DNA of 64,000 nucleotides from Phytophthora quininea (Eukaryota > Oomycota > Peronosporomycetes > Peronosporales > Peronosporaceae), in the NCBI GenBank assembly GCA_011947345.1, contig JAAVTG010000598.1, positions 1 through 64,000 on the forward strand, read 5' to 3'. This document shows positions 42,197 to 55,401 of the stretch, in pieces (the stretch's first letter is position 1; each line of letters starts with the position of its first letter). The notes under the pieces are model-generated. The model did no database searches, was not told where the DNA came from, and was given only the letters and a program-made list of their open reading frames with translations. Made by a program: the position numbers and the translations under genes.

Positions 42197-42697
42197 TTTT
42201 GCTGTCTTTCTTGCCTGCGCACTGCCTTCGGAGGCGGCGCACAGCGTTCTGCGTGTACTAGGCGTGGCGTGACGGGTCAACGTCGCTCTCGAGGTTGGTA
42301 GGGCTGCCACCACTGGCCACCACCGGCCACCACCGGCCACCACCGCCTGGCGCCGCGCGCGATTGCTGTTGGGTCTGGCTGGCCATGTCGCTCGACGCCA
42401 GCGGTGAGCTGAGTGCTGGCCACCGACCGTGCGAGGGCGCCATGACGGCTGGGGCGACTGTGCCCGCAACGGAAGGTTCGCGGCGGCAGCGCACGTGGCG
42501 TTCGAAGGTGGAGAGGAGAGGGAGTTGACGAGGCAGTAGCGTTTTGTTGTCAATGCGGGGATCCTTGAGGCGCATCTGGAGACCAGGATGGATGGTCGTA
42601 GTAGACGTTGCGCGCGTGGGGACGGCGTGCGAGCGCGTGTGGGAGGCTGTGCGGCGGTGCGAAATTTCGGAGCAGTAGGGTGTGTGGGACTTTTGGC

Positions 42698-42701
42698 GCC
42701 T

Positions 42702-42759
<58 letters not shown>

Positions 42760-42770
42760 GGGTCGCGGCA
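42698..42770 (+). tRNA. tRNA-Phe (GAA), copy 6
   Basis: 574 bp after copy 5; upstream GGGGATCC variant. Confidence 0.97.
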
Positions 42771-43271
42771 TTTTTGCTGTCTTTCTTGCCTGCGCACTGC
42801 CTTCGGAGGCGGCGCACAGCGTTCTGCGTGTACTAGGCGTGGCGTGACGGGTCAACGTCGCTCTCGAGGTTGGTAGGGCTGCCACCACTGGCCACCACCG
42901 GCCACCACCGGCCACCACCGCCTGGCGCCGCGCGCGATTGCTGTTGGGTCTGGCTGGCCATGTCGCTCGACGCCAGCGGTGAGCTGAGTGCTGGCCACCG
43001 ACCGTGCGAGGGCGCCATGACGGCTGGGGCGACTGTGCCCGCAACGGAAGGTTCGCGGCGGCAGCGCACGTGGCGTTCGAAGGTGGAGAGGAGAGGGAGT
43101 TGACGAGGCAGTAGCGTTTTGTTGTCAATGCGGAGATCCTTGAGGCGCATCTGGAGACCAGGATGGATGGTCGTAGTAGACGTTGCGCGCGTGGGGACGG
43201 CGTGCGAGCGCGTGTGGGAGGCTGTGCGGCGGTGCGAAATTTCGGAGCAGTAGGGTGTGTGGGACTTTGGC

Positions 43272-43275
43272 GCCT

Positions 43276-43333
<58 letters not shown>

Positions 43334-43344
43334 GGGTCGCGGCA
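43272..43344 (+). tRNA. tRNA-Phe (GAA), copy 7
   Basis: 574 bp after copy 6; three-T variant (GACTTTGGCG) upstream. Confidence 0.97.
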
Positions 43345-43845
43345 TTTTTGCTGTCTTTCTTGCCTGCGCACTGCCTTCGGAGGCGGCGCACAGCGTTCTG
43401 CGTGTACTAGGCGTGGCGTGACGGGTCAACGTCGCTCTCGAGGTTGGTAGGGCTGCCACCACTGGCCACCACCGGCCACCACCGGCCACCACCGCCTGGC
43501 GCCGCGCGCGATTGCTGTTGGGTCTGGCTGGCCATGTCGCTCGACGCCAGCGGTGAGCTGAGTGCTGGCCACCGACCGTGCGAGGGCGCCATGACGGCTG
43601 GGGCGACTGTGCCCGCAACGGAAGGTTCGCGGCGGCAGCGCACGTGGCGTTCGAAGGTGGAGAGGAGAGGGAGTTGACGAGGCAGTAGCGTTTTGTTGTC
43701 AATGCGGAGATCCTTGAGGCGCATCTGGAGACCAGGATGGATGGTCGTAGTAGACGTTGCGCGCGTGGGGACGGCGTGCGAGCGCGTGTGGGAGGCTGTG
43801 CGGCGGTGCGAAATTTCGGAGCAGTAGGGTGTGTGGGACTTTGGC

Positions 43846-43849
43846 GCCT

Positions 43850-43907
<58 letters not shown>

Positions 43908-43918
43908 GGGTCGCGGCA
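43846..43918 (+). tRNA. tRNA-Phe (GAA), copy 8
   Basis: 574 bp after copy 7; three-T variant upstream. Confidence 0.97.
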
Positions 43919-44420
43919 TTTTTGCTGTCTTTCTTGCCTGCGCACTGCCTTTGGAGGCGGCGCACAGCGTTCTGCGTGTACTAGGCGTGGCGTGACGGGT
44001 CAACGTCGCTCTCGAGGTTGGTAGGGCTGCCACCACTGGCCACCACCGGCCACCACCGGCCACCACCGCCTGGCGCCGCGCGCGATTGCTGTTGGGTCTG
44101 GCTGGCCATGTCGCTCGACGCCAGCGGTGAGCTGAGTGCTGGCCACCGACCGTGCGAGGGCGCCATGACGGCTGGGGCGACTGTGCCCGCAACGGAAGGT
44201 TCGCGGCGGCAGCGCACGTGGCGTTCGAAGGTGGAGAGGAGAGGGAGTTGACGAGGCAGTAGGGTTTTGTTGTCAATGCGGAGATCCTTGAGGCGCATCT
44301 GGAGACCAGGATGGATGGTCGTAGTAGACGTTGCGCGCGTGGGGACGGCGTGCGAGCGCGTGTGGGAGGCTGTGCGGCGGTGCGAAATTTCGGAGCAGTA
44401 GGGTGTGTGGGACTTTTGGC

Positions 44421-44424
44421 GCCT

Positions 44425-44482
<58 letters not shown>

Positions 44483-44493
44483 GGGTCGCGGCA
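44421..44493 (+). tRNA. tRNA-Phe (GAA), copy 9
   Basis: 575 bp after copy 8; spacer has GTAGGGTTTTG instead of GTAGCGTTTTG. Confidence 0.97.
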
Positions 44494-44995
44494 TTTTTGC
44501 TGTCTTTCTTGCCTGCGCACTGCCTTTGGAGGCGGCGCACAGCGTTCTGCGTGTACTAGGCGTGGCGTGACGGGTCAACGTCGCTCTCGAGGTTGGTAGG
44601 GCTGCCACCACTGGCCACCACCGGCCACCACCGGCCACCACCGCCTGGCGCCGCGCGCGATTGCTGTTGGGTCTGGCTGGCCATGTCGCTCGACGCCAGC
44701 GGTGAGCTGAGTGCTGGCCACCGACCGTGCGAGGGCGCCATGACGGCTGGGGCGACTGTGCCCGCAACGGAAGGTTCGCGGCGGCAGCGCACGTGGCGTT
44801 CGAAGGTGGAGAGGAGAGGGAGTTGACGAGGCAGTAGCGTTTTGTTGTCAATGCGGAGATCCTTGAGGCGCATCTGGAGACCAGGATGGATGGTCGTAGT
44901 AGACGTTGCGCGCGTGGGGACGGCGTGCGAGCGCGTGTGGGAGGCTGTGCGGCGGTGCGAAATTTCGGAGCAGTAGGGTGTGTGGGACTTTTGGC

Positions 44996-44999
44996 GCCT

Positions 45000-45057
<58 letters not shown>

Positions 45058-45068
45058 GGGTCGCGGCA
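44996..45068 (+). tRNA. tRNA-Phe (GAA), copy 10
   Basis: 575 bp after copy 9. Confidence 0.97.
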
Positions 45069-45570
45069 TTTTTGCTGTCTTTCTTGCCTGCGCACTGCCT
45101 TTGGAGGCGGCGCACAGCGTTCTGCGTGTACTAGGCGTGGCGTGACGGGTCAACGTCGCTCTCGAGGTTGGTAGGGCTGCCACCACTGGCCACCACCGGC
45201 CACCACCGGCCACCACCGCCTGGCGCCGCGCGCGATTGCTGTTGGGTCTGGCTGGCCATGTCGCTCGACGCCAGCGGTGAGCTGAGTGCTGGCCACCGAC
45301 CGTGCGAGGGCGCCATGACGGCTGGGGCGACTGTGCCCGCAACGGAAGGTTCGCGGCGGCAGCGCACGTGGCGTTCGAAGGTGGAGAGGAGAGGGAGTTG
45401 ACGAGGCAGTAGCGTTTTGTTGTCAATGCGGAGATCCTTGAGGCGCATCTGGAGACCAGGATGGATGGTCGTAGTAGACGTTGCGCGCGTGGGGACGGCG
45501 TGCGAGCGCGTGTGGGAGGCTGTGCGGCGGTGCGAAATTTCGGAGCAGTAGGGTGTGTGGGACTTTTGGC

Positions 45571-45574
45571 GCCT

Positions 45575-45632
<58 letters not shown>

Positions 45633-45643
45633 GGGTCGCGGCA
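45571..45643 (+). tRNA. tRNA-Phe (GAA), copy 11
   Basis: 575 bp after copy 10. Confidence 0.97.
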
Positions 45644-46144
45644 TTTTTGCTGTCTTTCTTGCCTGCGCACTGCCTTTGGAGGCGGCGCACAGCGTTCTGC
45701 GTGTACTAGGCGTGGCGTGACGGGTCAACGTCGCTCTCGAGGTTGGTAGGGCTGCCACCACTGGCCACCACCGGCCACCACCGGCCACCACCGCCTGGCG
45801 CCGCGCGCGATTGCTGTTGGGTCTGGCTGGCCATGTCGCTCGACGCCAGCGGTGAGCTGAGTGCTGGCCACCGACCGTGCGAGGGCGCCATGACGGCTGG
45901 GGCGACTGTGCCCGCAACGGAAGGTTCGCGGCGGCAGCGCACGTGGCGTTCGAAGGTGGAGAGGAGAGGAGTTGACGAGGCAGTAGCGTTTTGTTGTCAA
46001 TGCGGAGATCCTTGAGGCGCATCTGGAGACCAGGATGGATGGTCGTAGTAGACGTTGCGCGCGTGGGGACGGCGTGCGAGCGCGTGTGGGAGGCTGTGCG
46101 GCGGTGCGAAATTTCGGAGCAGTAGGGTGTGTGGGACTTTTGGC

Positions 46145-46148
46145 GCCT

Positions 46149-46206
<58 letters not shown>

Positions 46207-46217
46207 GGGTCGCGGCA
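46145..46217 (+). tRNA. tRNA-Phe (GAA), copy 12
   Basis: 574 bp after copy 11; one G missing in GAGAGGAGTTG upstream. Confidence 0.97.
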
Positions 46218-46719
46218 TTTTTGCTGTCTTTCTTGCCTGCGCACTGCCTTTGGAGGCGGCGCACAGCGTTCTGCGTGTACTAGGCGTGGCGTGACGGGTC
46301 AACGTCGCTCTCGAGGTTGGTAGGGCTGCCACCACTGGCCACCACCGGCCACCACCGGCCACCACCGCCTGGCGCCGCGCGCGATTGCTGTTGGGTCTGG
46401 CTGGCCATGTCGCTCGACGCCAGCGGTGAGCTGAGTGCTGGCCACCGACCGTGCGAGGGCGCCATGACGGCTGGGGCGACTGTGCCCGCAACGGAAGGTT
46501 CGCGGCGGCAGCGCACGTGGCGTTCGAAGGTGGAGAGGAGAGGGAGTTGACGAGGCAGTAGCGTTTTGTTGTCAATGCGGAGATCCTTGAGGCGCATCTG
46601 GAGACCAGGATGGATGGTCGTAGTAGACGTTGCGCGCGTGGGGACGGCGTGCGAGCGCGTGTGGGAGGCTGTGCGGCGGTGCGAAATTTCGGAGCAGTAG
46701 GGTGTGTGGGACTTTTGGC

Positions 46720-46723
46720 GCCT

Positions 46724-46781
<58 letters not shown>

Positions 46782-46792
46782 GGGTCGCGGCA
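46720..46792 (+). tRNA. tRNA-Phe (GAA), copy 13
   Basis: 575 bp after copy 12. Confidence 0.97.
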
Positions 46793-47284
46793 TTTTTGCT
46801 GTCTTTCTTGCCTGCGCACTGCCTTTGGAGGCGGCGCACAGCGTTCTGCGTGTACTAGGCGTGGCGTGACGGGTCAACGTCGCTCTCGAGGTTGGTAGGG
46901 CTGCCACCACTGGCCACCACCGGCCACCACCGCCTGGCGCCGCGCGCGATTGCTGTTGGGTCTGGCTGGCCATGTCGCTCGACGCCAGCGGTGAGCTGAG
47001 TGCTGGCCACCGACCGTGCGAGGGCGCCATGACGGCTGGGGCGACTGTGCCCGCAACGGAAGGTTCGCGGCGGCAGCGCACGTGGCGTTCGAAGGTGGAG
47101 AGGAGAGGGAGTTGACGAGGCAGTAGCGTTTTGTTGTCAATGCGGAGATCCTTGAGGCGCATCTGGAGACCAGGATGGATGGTCGTAGTAGACGTTGCGC
47201 GCGTGGGGACGGCGTGCGAGCGCGTGTGGGAGGCTGTGCGGCGGTGCGAAATTTCGGAGCAGTAGGGTGTGTGGGACTTTTGGC

Positions 47285-47288
47285 GCCT

Positions 47289-47346
<58 letters not shown>

Positions 47347-47357
47347 GGGTCGCGGCA
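47285..47357 (+). tRNA. tRNA-Phe (GAA), copy 14
   Basis: 565 bp after copy 13; one spacer decamer missing. Confidence 0.97.
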
Positions 47358-47859
47358 TTTTTGCTGTCTTTCTTGCCTGCGCACTGCCTTTGGAGGCGGC
47401 GCACAGCGTTCTGCGTGTACTAGGCGTGGCGTGACGGGTCAACGTCGCTCTCGAGGTTGGTAGGGCTGCCACCACTGGCCACCACCGGCCACCACCGGCC
47501 ACCACCGCCTGGCGCCGCGCGCGATTGCTGTTGGGTCTGGCTGGCCATGTCGCTCGACGCCAGCGGTGAGCTGAGTGCTGGCCACCGACCGTGCGAGGGC
47601 GCCATGACGGCTGGGGCGACTGTGCCCGCAACGGAAGGTTCGCGGCGGCAGCGCACGTGGCGTTCGAAGGTGGAGAGGAGAGGGAGTTGACGAGGCAGTA
47701 GCGTTTTGTTGTCAATGCGGAGATCCTTGAGGCGCATCTGGAGACCAGGATGGATGGTCGTAGTAGACGTTGCGCGCGTGGGGACGGCGTGCGAGCGCGT
47801 GTGGGAGGCTGTGCGGCGGTGCGAAATTTCGGAGCAGTAGGGTGTGTGGGACTTTTGGC

Positions 47860-47863
47860 GCCT

Positions 47864-47921
<58 letters not shown>

Positions 47922-47932
47922 GGGTCGCGGCA
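47860..47932 (+). tRNA. tRNA-Phe (GAA), copy 15
   Basis: 575 bp after copy 14; downstream GCGCACGGCG variant. Confidence 0.97.
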
Positions 47933-48434
47933 TTTTTGCTGTCTTTCTTGCCTGCGCACTGCCTTTGGAGGCGGCGCACGGCGTTCTGCGTGTACTAGGC
48001 GTGGCGTGACGGGTCAACGTCGCTCTCGAGGTTGGTAGGGCTGCCACCACTGGCCACCACCGGCCACCACCGGCCACCACCGCCTGGCGCCGCGCGCGAT
48101 TGCTGTTGGGTCTGGCTGGCCATGTCGCTCGACGCCAGCGGTGAGCTGAGTGCTGGCCACCGACCGTGCGAGGGCGCCATGACGGCTGGGGCGACTGTGC
48201 CCGCAACGGAAGGTTCGCGGCGGCAGCGCACGTGGCGTTCGAAGGTGGAGAGGAGAGGGAGTTGACGAGGCAGTAGCGTTTTGTTGTCAATGCGGAGATC
48301 CTTGAGGCGCATCTGGAGACCAGGATGGATGGTCGTAGTAGACGTTGCGCGCGTGGGGACGGCGTGCGAGCGCGTGTGGGAGGCTGTGCGGCGGTGCGAA
48401 ATTTCGGAGCAGTAGGGTGTGTGGGACTTTTGGC

Positions 48435-48438
48435 GCCT

Positions 48439-48496
<58 letters not shown>

Positions 48497-48507
48497 GGGT
48501 CGCGGCA
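48435..48507 (+). tRNA. tRNA-Phe (GAA), copy 16
   Basis: 575 bp after copy 15. Confidence 0.97.
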
Positions 48508-49009
48508 TTTTTGCTGTCTTTCTTGCCTGCGCACTGCCTTTGGAGGCGGCGCACAGCGTTCTGCGTGTACTAGGCGTGGCGTGACGGGTCAACGTCGCTC
48601 TCGAGGTTGGTAGGGCTGCCACCACTGGCCACCACCGGCCACCACCGGCCACCACCGCCTGGCGCCGCGCGCGATTGCTGTTGGGTCTGGCTGGCCATGT
48701 CGCTCGACGCCAGCGGTGAGCTGAGTGCTGGCCACCGACCGTGCGAGGGCGCCATGACGGCTGGGGCGACTGTGCCCGCAACGGAAGGTTCGCGGCGGCA
48801 GCGCACGTGGCGTTCGAAGGTGGAGAGGAGAGGGAGTTGACGAGGCAGTAGCGTTTTGTTGTCAATGCGGAGATCCTTGAGGCGCATCTGGAGACCAGGA
48901 TGGATGGTCGTAGTAGACGTTGCGCGCGTGGGGACGGCGTGCGAGCGCGTGTGGGAGGCTGTGCGGCGGTGCGAAATTTCGGAGCAGTAGGGTGTGTGGG
49001 ACTTTTGGC

Positions 49010-49013
49010 GCCT

Positions 49014-49071
<58 letters not shown>

Positions 49072-49082
49072 GGGTCGCGGCA
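49010..49082 (+). tRNA. tRNA-Phe (GAA), copy 17
   Basis: 575 bp after copy 16. Confidence 0.97.
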
Positions 49083-49584
49083 TTTTTGCTGTCTTTCTTG
49101 CCTGCGCACTGCCTTTGGAGGCGGCGCACAGCGTTCTGCGTGTACTAGGCGTGGCGTGACGGGTCAACGTCGCTCTCGAGGTTGGTAGGGCTGCCACCAC
49201 TGGCCACCACCGGCCACCACCGGCCACCACCGCCTGGCGCCGCGCGCGATTGCTGTTGGGTCTGGCTGGCCATGTCGCTCGACGCCAGCGGTGAGCTGAG
49301 TGCTGGCCACCGACCGTGCGAGGGCGCCATGACGGCTGGGGCGACTGTGCCCGCAACGGAAGGTTCGCGGCGGCAGCGCACGTGGCGTTCGAAGGTGGAG
49401 AGGAGAGGGAGTTGACGAGGCAGTAGCGTTTTGTTGTCAATGCGGAGATCCTTGAGGCGCATCTGGAGACCAGGATGGATGGTCGTAGTAGACGTTGCGC
49501 GCGTGGGGACGGCGTGCGAGCGCGTGTGGGAGGCTGTGCGGCGGTGCGAAATTTCGGAGCAGTAGGGTGTGTGGGACTTTTGGC

Positions 49585-49588
49585 GCCT

Positions 49589-49646
<58 letters not shown>

Positions 49647-49657
49647 GGGTCGCGGCA
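49585..49657 (+). tRNA. tRNA-Phe (GAA), copy 18
   Basis: 575 bp after copy 17. Confidence 0.97.
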
Positions 49658-50159
49658 TTTTTGCTGTCTTTCTTGCCTGCGCACTGCCTTTGGAGGCGGC
49701 GCACAGCGTTCTGCGTGTACTAGGCGTGGCGTGACGGGTCAACGTCGCTCTCGAGGTTGGTAGGGCTGCCACCACTGGCCACCACCGGCCACCACCGGCC
49801 ACCACCGCCTGGCGCCGCGCGCGATTGCTGTTGGGTCTGGCTGGCCATGTCGCTCGACGCCAGCGGTGAGCTGAGTGCTGGCCACCGACCGTGCGAGGGC
49901 GCCATGACGGCTGGGGCGACTGTGCCCGCAACGGAAGGTTCGCGGCGGCAGCGCACGTGGCGTTCGAAGGTGGAGAGGAGAGGGAGTTGACGAGGCAGTA
50001 GCGTTTTGTTGTCAATGCGGAGATCCTTGAGGCGCATCTGGAGACCAGGATGGATGGTCGTAGTAGACGTTGCGCGCGTGGGGACGGCGTGCGAGCGCGT
50101 GTGGGAGGCTGTGCGGCGGTGCGAAATTTCGGAGCAGTAGGGTGTGTGGGACTTTTGGC

Positions 50160-50163
50160 GCCT

Positions 50164-50221
<58 letters not shown>

Positions 50222-50232
50222 GGGTCGCGGCA
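50160..50232 (+). tRNA. tRNA-Phe (GAA), copy 19
   Basis: 575 bp after copy 18. Confidence 0.97.
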
Positions 50233-50734
50233 TTTTTGCTGTCTTTCTTGCCTGCGCACTGCCTTTGGAGGCGGCGCACAGCGTTCTGCGTGTACTAGGC
50301 GTGGCGTGACGGGTCAACGTCGCTCTCGAGGTTGGTAGGGCTGCCACCACTGGCCACCACCGGCCACCACCGGCCACCACCGCCTGGCGCCGCGCGCGAT
50401 TGCTGTTGGGTCTGGCTGGCCATGTCGCTCGACGCCAGCGGTGAGCTGAGTGCTGGCCACCGACCGTGCGAGGGCGCCATGACGGCTGGGGCGACTGTGC
50501 CCGCAACGGAAGGTTCGCGGCGGCAGCGCACGTGGCGTTCGAAGGTGGAGAGGAGAGGGAGTTGACGAGGCAGTAGCGTTTTGTTGTCAATGCGGAGATC
50601 CTTGAGGCGCATCTGGAGACCAGGATGGATGGTCGTAGTAGACGTTGCGCGCGTGGGGACGGCGTGCGAGCGCGTGTGGGAGGCTGTGCGGCGGTGCGAA
50701 ATTTCGGAGCAGTAGGGTGTGTGGGACTTTTGGC

Positions 50735-50738
50735 GCCT

Positions 50739-50796
<58 letters not shown>

Positions 50797-50807
50797 GGGT
50801 CGCGGCA
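50735..50807 (+). tRNA. tRNA-Phe (GAA), copy 20
   Basis: 575 bp after copy 19; downstream GCGCACGCGTTC variant with one base lost. Confidence 0.97.
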
Positions 50808-51308
50808 TTTTTGCTGTCTTTCTTGCCTGCGCACTGCCTTTGGAGGCGGCGCACGCGTTCTGCGTGTACTAGGCGTGGCGTGACGGGTCAACGTCGCTCT
50901 CGAGGTTGGTAGGGCTGCCACCACTGGCCACCACCGGCCACCACCGGCCACCACCGCCTGGCGCCGCGCGCGATTGCTGTTGGGTCTGGCTGGCCATGTC
51001 GCTCGACGCCAGCGGTGAGCTGAGTGCTGGCCACCGACCGTGCGAGGGCGCCATGACGGCTGGGGCGACTGTGCCCGCAACGGAAGGTTCGCGGCGGCAG
51101 CGCACGTGGCGTTCGAAGGTGGAGAGGAGAGGGAGTTGACGAGGCAGTAGCGTTTTGTTGTCAATGCGGAGATCCTTGAGGCGCATCTGGAGACCAGGAT
51201 GGATGGTCGTAGTAGACGTTGCGCGCGTGGGGACGGCGTGCGAGCGCGTGTGGGAGGCTGTGCGGCGGTGCGAAATTTCGGAGCAGTAGGGTGTGTGGGA
51301 CTTTTGGC

Positions 51309-51312
51309 GCCT

Positions 51313-51370
<58 letters not shown>

Positions 51371-51381
51371 GGGTCGCGGCA
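51309..51381 (+). tRNA. tRNA-Phe (GAA), copy 21
   Basis: 574 bp after copy 20. Confidence 0.97.
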
Positions 51382-51883
51382 TTTTTGCTGTCTTTCTTGC
51401 CTGCGCACTGCCTTTGGAGGCGGCGCACAGCGTTCTGCGTGTACTAGGCGTGGCGTGACGGGTCAACGTCGCTCTCGAGGTTGGTAGGGCTGCCACCACT
51501 GGCCACCACCGGCCACCACCGGCCACCACCGCCTGGCGCCGCGCGCGATTGCTGTTGGGTCTGGCTGGCCATGTCGCTCGACGCCAGCGGTGAGCTGAGT
51601 GCTGGCCACCGACCGTGCGAGGGCGCCATGACGGCTGGGGCGACTGTGCCCGCAACGGAAGGTTCGCGGCGGCAGCGCACGTGGCGTTCGAAGGTGGAGA
51701 GGAGAGGGAGTTGACGAGGCAGTAGCGTTTTGTTGTCAATGCGGAGATCCTTGAGGCGCATCTGGAGACCAGGATGGATGGTCGTAGTAGACGTTGCGCG
51801 CGTGGGGACGGCGTGCGAGCGCGTGTGGGAGGCTGTGCGGCGGTGCGAAATTTCGGAGCAGTAGGGTGTGTGGGACTTTTGGC

Positions 51884-51887
51884 GCCT

Positions 51888-51945
<58 letters not shown>

Positions 51946-51956
51946 GGGTCGCGGCA
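51884..51956 (+). tRNA. tRNA-Phe (GAA), copy 22
   Basis: 575 bp after copy 21. Confidence 0.97.
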
Positions 51957-52457
51957 TTTTTGCTGTCTTTCTTGCCTGCGCACTGCCTTTGGAGGCGGCG
52001 CACAGCGTTCTGCGTGTACTAGGCGTGGCGTGACGGGTCAACGTCGCTCTCGAGGTTGGTAGGGCTGCCACCACTGGCCACCACCGGCCACCACCGGCCA
52101 CCACCGCCTGGCGCCGCGCGCGATTGCTGTTGGGTCTGGCTGGCCATGTCGCTCGACGCCAGCGGTGAGCTGAGTGCTGGCCACCGACCGTGCGAGGGCG
52201 CCATGACGGCTGGGGCGACTGTGCCCGCAACGGAAGGTTCGCGGCGGCAGCGCACGTGGCGTTCGAAGGTGGAGAGGAGAGGAGTTGACGAGGCAGTAGC
52301 GTTTTGTTGTCAATGCGGAGATCCTTGAGGCGCATCTGGAGACCAGGATGGATGGTCGTAGTAGACGTTGCGCGCGTGGGGACGGCGTGCGAGCGCGTGT
52401 GGGAGGCTGTGCGGCGGTGCGAAATTTCGGAGCAGTAGGGTGTGTGGGACTTTTGGC

Positions 52458-52461
52458 GCCT

Positions 52462-52519
<58 letters not shown>

Positions 52520-52530
52520 GGGTCGCGGCA
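52458..52530 (+). tRNA. tRNA-Phe (GAA), copy 23
   Basis: 574 bp after copy 22; GAGAGGAGTTG variant upstream. Confidence 0.97.
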
Positions 52531-53031
52531 TTTTTGCTGTCTTTCTTGCCTGCGCACTGCCTTTGGAGGCGGCGCACAGCGTTCTGCGTGTACTAGGCGT
52601 GGCGTGACGGGTCAACGTCGCTCTCGAGGTTGGTAGGGCTGCCACCACTGGCCACCACCGGCCACCACCGGCCACCACCGCCTGGCGCCGCGCGCGATTG
52701 CTGTTGGGTCTGGCTGGCCATGTCGCTCGACGCCAGCGGTGAGCTGAGTGCTGGCCACCGACCGTGCGAGGGCGCCATGACGGCTGGGGCGACTGTGCCC
52801 GCAACGGAAGGTTCGCGGCGGCAGCGCACGTGGCGTTCGAAGGTGGAGAGGAGAGGAGTTGACGAGGCAGTAGCGTTTTGTTGTCAATGCGGAGATCCTT
52901 GAGGCGCATCTGGAGACCAGGATGGATGGTCGTAGTAGACGTTGCGCGCGTGGGGACGGCGTGCGAGCGCGTGTGGGAGGCTGTGCGGCGGTGCGAAATT
53001 TCGGAGCAGTAGGGTGTGTGGGACTTTTGGC

Positions 53032-53035
53032 GCCT

Positions 53036-53093
<58 letters not shown>

Positions 53094-53104
53094 GGGTCGC
53101 GGCA
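53032..53104 (+). tRNA. tRNA-Phe (GAA), copy 24
   Basis: 574 bp after copy 23; GAGAGGAGTTG variant upstream. Confidence 0.97.
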
Positions 53105-53606
53105 TTTTTGCTGTCTTTCTTGCCTGCGCACTGCCTTTGGAGGCGGCGCACAGCGTTCTGCGTGTACTAGGCGTGGCGTGACGGGTCAACGTCGCTCTCG
53201 AGGTTGGTAGGGCTGCCACCACTGGCCACCACCGGCCACCACCGGCCACCACCGCCTGGCGCCGCGCGCGATTGCTGTTGGGTCTGGCTGGCCATGTCGC
53301 TCGACGCCAGCGGTGAGCTGAGTGCTGGCCACCGACCGTGCGAGGGCGCCATGACGGCTGGGGCGACTGTGCCCGCAACGGAAGGTTCGCGGCGGCAGCG
53401 CACGTGGCGTTCGAAGGTGGAGAGGAGAGGGAGTTGACGAGGCAGTAGCGTTTTGTTGTCAATGCGGAGATCCTTGAGGCGCATCTGGAGACCAGGATGG
53501 ATGGTCGTAGTAGACGTTGCGCGCGTGGGGACGGCGTGCGAGCGCGTGTGGGAGGCTGTGCGGCGGTGCGAAATTTCGGAGCAGTAGGGTGTGTGGGACT
53601 TTTGGC

Positions 53607-53610
53607 GCCT

Positions 53611-53668
<58 letters not shown>

Positions 53669-53679
53669 GGGTCGCGGCA
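53607..53679 (+). tRNA. tRNA-Phe (GAA), copy 25
   Basis: 575 bp after copy 24. Confidence 0.97.
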
Positions 53680-54180
53680 TTTTTGCTGTCTTTCTTGCCT
53701 GCGCACTGCCTTTGGAGGCGGCGCACAGCGTTCTGCGTGTACTAGGCGTGGCGTGACGGGTCAACGTCGCTCTCGAGGTTGGTAGGGCTGCCACCACTGG
53801 CCACCACCGGCCACCACCGGCCACCACCGCCTGGCGCCGCGCGCGATTGCTGTTGGGTCTGGCTGGCCATGTCGCTCGACGCCAGCGGTGAGCTGAGTGC
53901 TGGCCACCGACCGTGCGAGGGCGCCATGACGGCTGGGGCGACTGTGCCCGCAACGGAAGGTTCGCGGCGGCAGCGCACGTGGCGTTCGAAGGTGGAGAGG
54001 AGAGGAGTTGACGAGGCAGTAGCGTTTTGTTGTCAATGCGGAGATCCTTGAGGCGCATCTGGAGACCAGGATGGATGGTCGTAGTAGACGTTGCGCGCGT
54101 GGGGACGGCGTGCGAGCGCGTGTGGGAGGCTGTGCGGCGGTGCGAAATTTCGGAGCAGTAGGGTGTGTGGGACTTTTGGC

Positions 54181-54184
54181 GCCT

Positions 54185-54242
<58 letters not shown>

Positions 54243-54253
54243 GGGTCGCGGCA
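54181..54253 (+). tRNA. tRNA-Phe (GAA), copy 26
   Basis: 574 bp after copy 25; GAGAGGAGTTG variant upstream. Confidence 0.97.
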
Positions 54254-54755
54254 TTTTTGCTGTCTTTCTTGCCTGCGCACTGCCTTTGGAGGCGGCGCAC
54301 AGCGTTCTGCGTGTACTAGGCGTGGCGTGACGGGTCAACGTCGCTCTCGAGGTTGGTAGGGCTGCCACCACTGGCCACCACCGGCCACCACCGGCCACCA
54401 CCGCCTGGCGCCGCGCGCGATTGCTGTTGGGTCTGGCTGGCCATGTCGCTCGACGCCAGCGGTGAGCTGAGTGCTGGCCACCGACCGTGCGAGGGCGCCA
54501 TGACGGCTGGGGCGACTGTGCCCGCAACGGAAGGTTCGCGGCGGCAGCGCACGTGGCGTTCGAAGGTGGAGAGGAGAGGGAGTTGACGAGGCAGTAGCGT
54601 TTTGTTGTCAATGCGGAGATCCTTGAGGCGCATCTGGAGACCAGGATGGATGGTCGTAGTAGACGTTGCGCGCGTGGGGACGGCGTGCGAGCGCGTGTGG
54701 GAGGCTGTGCGGCGGTGCGAAATTTCGGAGCAGTAGGGTGTGTGGGACTTTTGGC

Positions 54756-54759
54756 GCCT

Positions 54760-54817
<58 letters not shown>

Positions 54818-54828
54818 GGGTCGCGGCA
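54756..54828 (+). tRNA. tRNA-Phe (GAA), copy 27
   Basis: 575 bp after copy 26; four-T terminator. Confidence 0.96.
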
Positions 54829-55328
54829 TTTTGCTGTCTTTCTTGCCTGCGCACTGCCTTTGGAGGCGGCGCACAGCGTTCTGCGTGTACTAGGCGTGGC
54901 GTGACGGGTCAACGTCGCTCTCGAGGTTGGTAGGGCTGCCACCACTGGCCACCACCGGCCACCACCGGCCACCACCGCCTGGCGCCGCGCGCGATTGCTG
55001 TTGGGTCTGGCTGGCCATGTCGCTCGACGCCAGCGGTGAGCTGAGTGCTGGCCACCGACCGTGCGAGGGCGCCATGACGGCTGGGGCGACTGTGCCCGCA
55101 ACGGAAGGTTCGCGGCGGCAGCGCACGTGGCGTTCGAAGGTGGAGAGGAGAGGGAGTTGACGAGGCAGTAGCGTTTTGTTGTCAATGCGGAGATCCTTGA
55201 GGCGCATCTGGAGACCAGGATGGATGGTCGTAGTAGACGTTGCGCGCGTGGGGACGGCGTGCGAGCGCGTGTGGGAGGCTGTGCGGCGGTGCGAAATTTC
55301 GGAGCAGTAGGGTGTGTGGGACTTTGGC

Positions 55329-55332
55329 GCCT

Positions 55333-55390
<58 letters not shown>

Positions 55391-55401
55391 GGGTCGCGGC
55401 A
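55329..55401 (+). tRNA. tRNA-Phe (GAA), copy 28
   Basis: 573 bp after copy 27; three-T variant upstream. Confidence 0.97.
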